This document shows, one piece after another, positions 5,964-7,985 of a stretch of 7,985 nt of DNA. The notes under the pieces are model-generated. The model was given only the letters and a program-made list of their open reading frames with translations. It was not told the origin of the DNA and did not search any database. The stretch spans positions 1 to 7,985 of the forward strand of contig JAJRYM010000113.1 in assembly GCA_024275775.1 (NCBI GenBank), in the 5' to 3' direction. The DNA comes from Nitrospirota bacterium. GTDB lineage: Bacteria; Nitrospinota_A; UBA7883; JACRGQ01. The position numbers and the translations under genes were made by a program. Every line of letters starts with the position of its first letter. Position 1 is the first letter of the stretch.

Positions 5964-6542
5964 ATGAACAGGATCGCCGTTGCCAGCGATCACGGTGGAT
6001 ACCGGCTGAAACTCACCATCTCGGATATTCTGCGCGAGAAGGGGTACGAGATAGAAGACCTCGGCACCGATTCGCCCGAATCGGTAGATTATCCCGATTT
6101 CGCCCGCGATGTCGCCGAAAGAATCGCCGCCGGCTCCGTTAAGCGCGCCATCCTTATCTGCGGCACCGGCATAGGGATGAGCATCACCGCCAACCGCTAC
6201 CGAAACGTCCGGGCGGCTCTTTGCAACGACGTCTATTCGGCAAAGATGAGCCGTCTGCATAACGATTCTAACGTGCTCGTTCTCGGCGGGCGGGTAGTCG
6301 GGCCGGGGGTTGCCGAAGATATAGTCGAAACGTGGCTCGAAACCAAGTTCGAGGGCGGCAGGCATACAAGAAGGCTCAAAAAGATAGAGCAGGAACAGTT
6401 AAAAAACGTCATTCACGAACTTGTGACCGACCGCATCGAAGGGCGCCAGAAGGTGGACAAGGGGATGATAGAAAAAATAGTGGCCGAGGCGATAGAAGTT
6501 CTCGGGCTTGGCAATGAAAAAGAAAACGGAGCGGAAAAATAA
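5964..6542 (+). CDS. rpiB: ribose-5-phosphate isomerase B with a C-terminal extension
   Basis: Interconverts ribose-5-phosphate and ribulose-5-phosphate in the pentose phosphate pathway (LacAB/RpiB family, not the unrelated RpiA). The active-site set is complete: ASDHGG (residues 7-12) binds the substrate phosphate and ring, CGTGIGMS (66-73) holds the catalytic base C66, and RLHNDSN (97-103) holds H99. LVLGGRVVGPGVA follows, and EGGRHTRRL (130-138) ends the usual core near residue 145. The protein runs on to 192 residues. The extra 45 or so are charged, with two probable amphipathic helices (about 144-158 and 167-181) and a polar Glu/Lys tail. A GGGGG tract 7 nt before the ATG is a modest ribosome site. 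Its stop overlaps the glyA start by one base (TAATG), so the two are translated together. rpiB-glyA adjacency is common in bacteria. Confidence 0.95.
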   Translation: MNRIAVASDHGGYRLKLTISDILREKGYEIEDLGTDSPESVDYPDFARDVAERIAAGSVKRAILICGTGIGMSITANRYRNVRAALCNDVYSAKMSRLHNDSNVLVLGGRVVGPGVAEDIVETWLETKFEGGRHTRRLKKIEQEQLKNVIHELVTDRIEGRQKVDKGMIEKIVAEAIEVLGLGNEKENGAEK

Positions 6543-7795
6543 TGTCTAATCTCTCTGAAATCGATCCGGAAATATACAAAGCCATACAGAACGAAACCTG
6601 CCGTCAGGCGCACACGCTGGAGATGATAGCTTCCGAAAACTTCGTCGATGAGGCGGTGCTGGAAGCGCAGGGTTCCGTGCTTACCAACAAGTACGCCGAG
6701 GGGTATCCAGGAAAACGGTACTACGGCGGGTGCGAGTTCGTGGACGTGGCCGAGCAGTTGGCCATCGACCGCGCTAAAGAGATATTCGGCGCCGACCATG
6801 CCAACGTACAGCCCCACTCCGGCTCGCAGGCGAACACCGCCGTTTATCTGGCGGCGCTGAAGCCGGGCGATACGATAATGGGAATGGATTTAAGCCACGG
6901 CGGGCATCTTACGCACGGCCACCCGATAAACATATCCGGCAGGCTCTACAACGTGGCGCCATACGGCGTGAACCGCGATTCGGAGCTTGTGGAAGAAGAC
7001 GAGCTGATGAGGATAGCCAAAGAGTCCCGCCCCAAAATTATCATCGCCGGCTGGTCGGCCTATCCGCGCATTCTCGATTTCGGCGCGTTCCGGCGGGTCG
7101 CGGATGAGGTAGGCGCGATACTGATGACAGACATGGCGCACTTCGCCGGGATGGTCGCCACGGGGCTTCATCCAAGTCCGGTGCCGGTTTCGGATTTCGT
7201 AACCACCACCACGCACAAAACGCTCAGAGGCCCGCGCGGCGGGATGATTTTATGCACTTCGGAATACGCTAAAGCTCTCGATTCCGCCATCTTCCCCGGC
7301 ATACAGGGAGGCCCGCTGATGCACGTTATCGCGGCCAAAGCGGTGGCTTTTAAACTGATTCAGGAACCGTCGTTTAAAGATTATCAGGCGCAGATTCTCA
7401 AAAACGCCAAAGCGCTCGCCGAAACGCTGAAGTCTGCCGGTTGCAGACTGGTAACCGGCGGGACGGACGTTCACCTCGTGCTGGTCGACCTCACGCCGAA
7501 AAACATTTCCGGGAAAAAAGCGGAAAAGGCGCTCGAAAAAGCCGGCATCACGGTGAACAAAAACACCATACCGTTCGACACGAGAAAACCGATGGTAACA
7601 AGCGGCGTTCGCCTCGGCACGCCCGCCCTTACGAGCAGAGGAATGAAGGAAGACGAAATGCGGACAATCGGCGGATGGATTGCCGAAATCGTGGACGACC
7701 CGGAAAACGAAGAACACCATGCCCGCGTCCGCAAACAGGTGAAAGAACTCTGCCTCTCCTTCCCCCTCTATTCGGACAGACTCCCCACCCCCTGA
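6542..7795 (+). CDS. glyA: serine hydroxymethyltransferase
   Basis: A 417-residue cytoplasmic PLP enzyme that converts serine and tetrahydrofolate to glycine and 5,10-methylene-tetrahydrofolate, the main source of one-carbon units. Length is normal. It shows MIASENFVDEAVLEAQGS (28-45), NKYAEGYPGKRYYGG (49-63) with the substrate tyrosines, and NVQPHSGSQAN (88-98). The TDMAHFAG segment (196-203) has PLP-contacting D197 and H200. The PLP lysine K226 lies in TTTTHKTLRGPRGG (221-234). GVRLGTPALTSRGM (355-368) carries the carboxylate-binding R356. All catalytic residues are present. GGAG (6528-6531), inside the end of rpiB, sits 10 nt before the ATG. The stop codon falls inside the left arm of a downstream hairpin. 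nrdR often follows glyA elsewhere, but no such gene lies within the remaining 190 bp. Confidence 0.98.
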   Translation: MSNLSEIDPEIYKAIQNETCRQAHTLEMIASENFVDEAVLEAQGSVLTNKYAEGYPGKRYYGGCEFVDVAEQLAIDRAKEIFGADHANVQPHSGSQANTAVYLAALKPGDTIMGMDLSHGGHLTHGHPINISGRLYNVAPYGVNRDSELVEEDELMRIAKESRPKIIIAGWSAYPRILDFGAFRRVADEVGAILMTDMAHFAGMVATGLHPSPVPVSDFVTTTTHKTLRGPRGGMILCTSEYAKALDSAIFPGIQGGPLMHVIAAKAVAFKLIQEPSFKDYQAQILKNAKALAETLKSAGCRLVTGGTDVHLVLVDLTPKNISGKKAEKALEKAGITVNKNTIPFDTRKPMVTSGVRLGTPALTSRGMKEDEMRTIGGWIAEIVDDPENEEHHARVRKQVKELCLSFPLYSDRLPTP

Positions 7796-7817
7796 TACCC
7801 CGCTCTCCCGTCAGGGG
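7789..7817 (+). terminator. hairpin across the glyA stop codon
   Basis: CCCCTGA (7789-7795, ending in the glyA stop) pairs perfectly with TCAGGGG (7811-7817), leaving a 15-nt loop. No run of T follows, so as an intrinsic terminator it is weak. It may protect the transcript 3' end or work together with the adjoining palindrome. Confidence 0.35.
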
Positions 7818-7909
7818 TGTCATCGCGAAGTTCCCGAAGGGAACTGTGGCGATCTCGTTGGGGGAGAGATGGCCACGACCCCGCCAAAGGCGGTGTCTCG
7901 CCATGACAC
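7817..7909. repeat. 93-bp cloverleaf-forming imperfect palindrome (REP/BIME-like intergenic element)
   Basis: The outer arms GTGTCAT-C-GCGA (7817-7828) and TCGC-C-ATGACAC (7898-7909) pair with one mismatch. The apical arms GTGGC-G-ATCTC (7846-7856) and GAGAT-G-GCCAC (7866-7876) also pair with one mismatch. Between outer and apical stems lie two side hairpins: AGTTCCC-GAA-GGGAACT (7829-7845) and CCGCC-AAA-GGCGG (7881-7893). The whole folds as a four-way junction on either strand. The GTCATNGCGA...ATCTC pattern resembles dispersed palindromic elements seen between genes in many bacterial genomes. Copy number cannot be judged from one window, as only one full copy is present. It may also help end or stabilise the glyA transcript. 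Confidence 0.7.
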
Positions 7910-7943
7910 GGAAGTGGCGCAAACTACGACAAACGGTTTTTAA

Positions 7944-7978
7944 AAAATATATTCTCCCCTTCTTTAATAAGGGGAGAA
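7944..7978 (-). terminator. probable intrinsic terminator for a leftward transcript entering from the right
   Basis: A perfect 10-bp stem TTCTCCCCTT (7952-7961) / AAGGGGAGAA (7969-7978) encloses a 7-nt loop. On the minus strand it is followed by TATATTTTTT, a U-tract proper for intrinsic termination. On the plus strand it is followed by AACGCGC, which is not. This suggests a minus-strand gene just beyond the right edge, convergent with glyA. A dispersed intergenic repeat is an alternative reading. Confidence 0.55.
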
Positions 7979-7985
7979 AACGCGC

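Noticed and set aside
7250..7720. Long minus-strand frames opposite glyA
   Set aside because: They are antisense shadows of a complete, well-conserved glyA reading frame.
1..7985. tRNA, rRNA, insertion sequence, phage or defence genes
   Set aside because: No such sequence was recognised by eye on either strand. All long stretches are covered by housekeeping or metabolic genes.

Overview
The window is an ordinary-looking stretch of bacterial chromosome (moderately GC-rich, tightly packed, consensus-like Shine-Dalgarno sites). Nothing in it looks like a plasmid, phage, transposon or CRISPR locus. Ten protein-coding genes are supported, nine complete and one cut by the left edge. An AhbA/AhbB siroheme decarboxylase pair suggests an organism that makes heme (or heme d1) from siroheme, as sulfate reducers and relatives do. 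With the CstA transporter, this fits an anaerobic or respiratory Gram-negative lineage of the Desulfobacterota/Nitrospirota/Nitrospinota kind. That placement is inference; no taxonomic marker is present.

Left part, minus strand (2558 down to 1): ahbA, ahbB, a PfkB-family sugar/nucleoside kinase, a 106-residue membrane protein and rsmD read leftward as one apparent operon. ahbA and ahbB overlap by 17 nt. The membrane protein and rsmD share an ATGA junction. The set joins tetrapyrrole synthesis, a small-molecule kinase, an unknown membrane protein and 16S rRNA methylation.

Middle and right, plus strand (2709 to 7795): cstA diverges from ahbA across 150 bp that holds back-to-back extended -10 promoters. 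It is followed at 24 bp by a ROK-family sugar kinase. A VOC (glyoxalase/bleomycin-resistance fold) gene follows with its own probable promoter. Then comes rpiB-glyA with a one-base TAATG overlap, linking pentose phosphate and one-carbon metabolism. RpiB carries a C-terminal extension of about 45 residues beyond the usual enzyme core.

Right end (7796-7985): no gene. It holds a hairpin across the glyA stop codon, a 93-bp imperfect palindrome that folds as a four-way cloverleaf of REP/BIME-like type, and a perfect 10-bp stem-loop whose U-tract lies on the minus strand. The last suggests a terminator for a leftward transcript entering from beyond the window.

I did not find a convincing new multi-gene system. 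The most notable items are the cloverleaf palindrome, the RpiB extension, and the kinase and membrane protein embedded in the siroheme decarboxylase operon.
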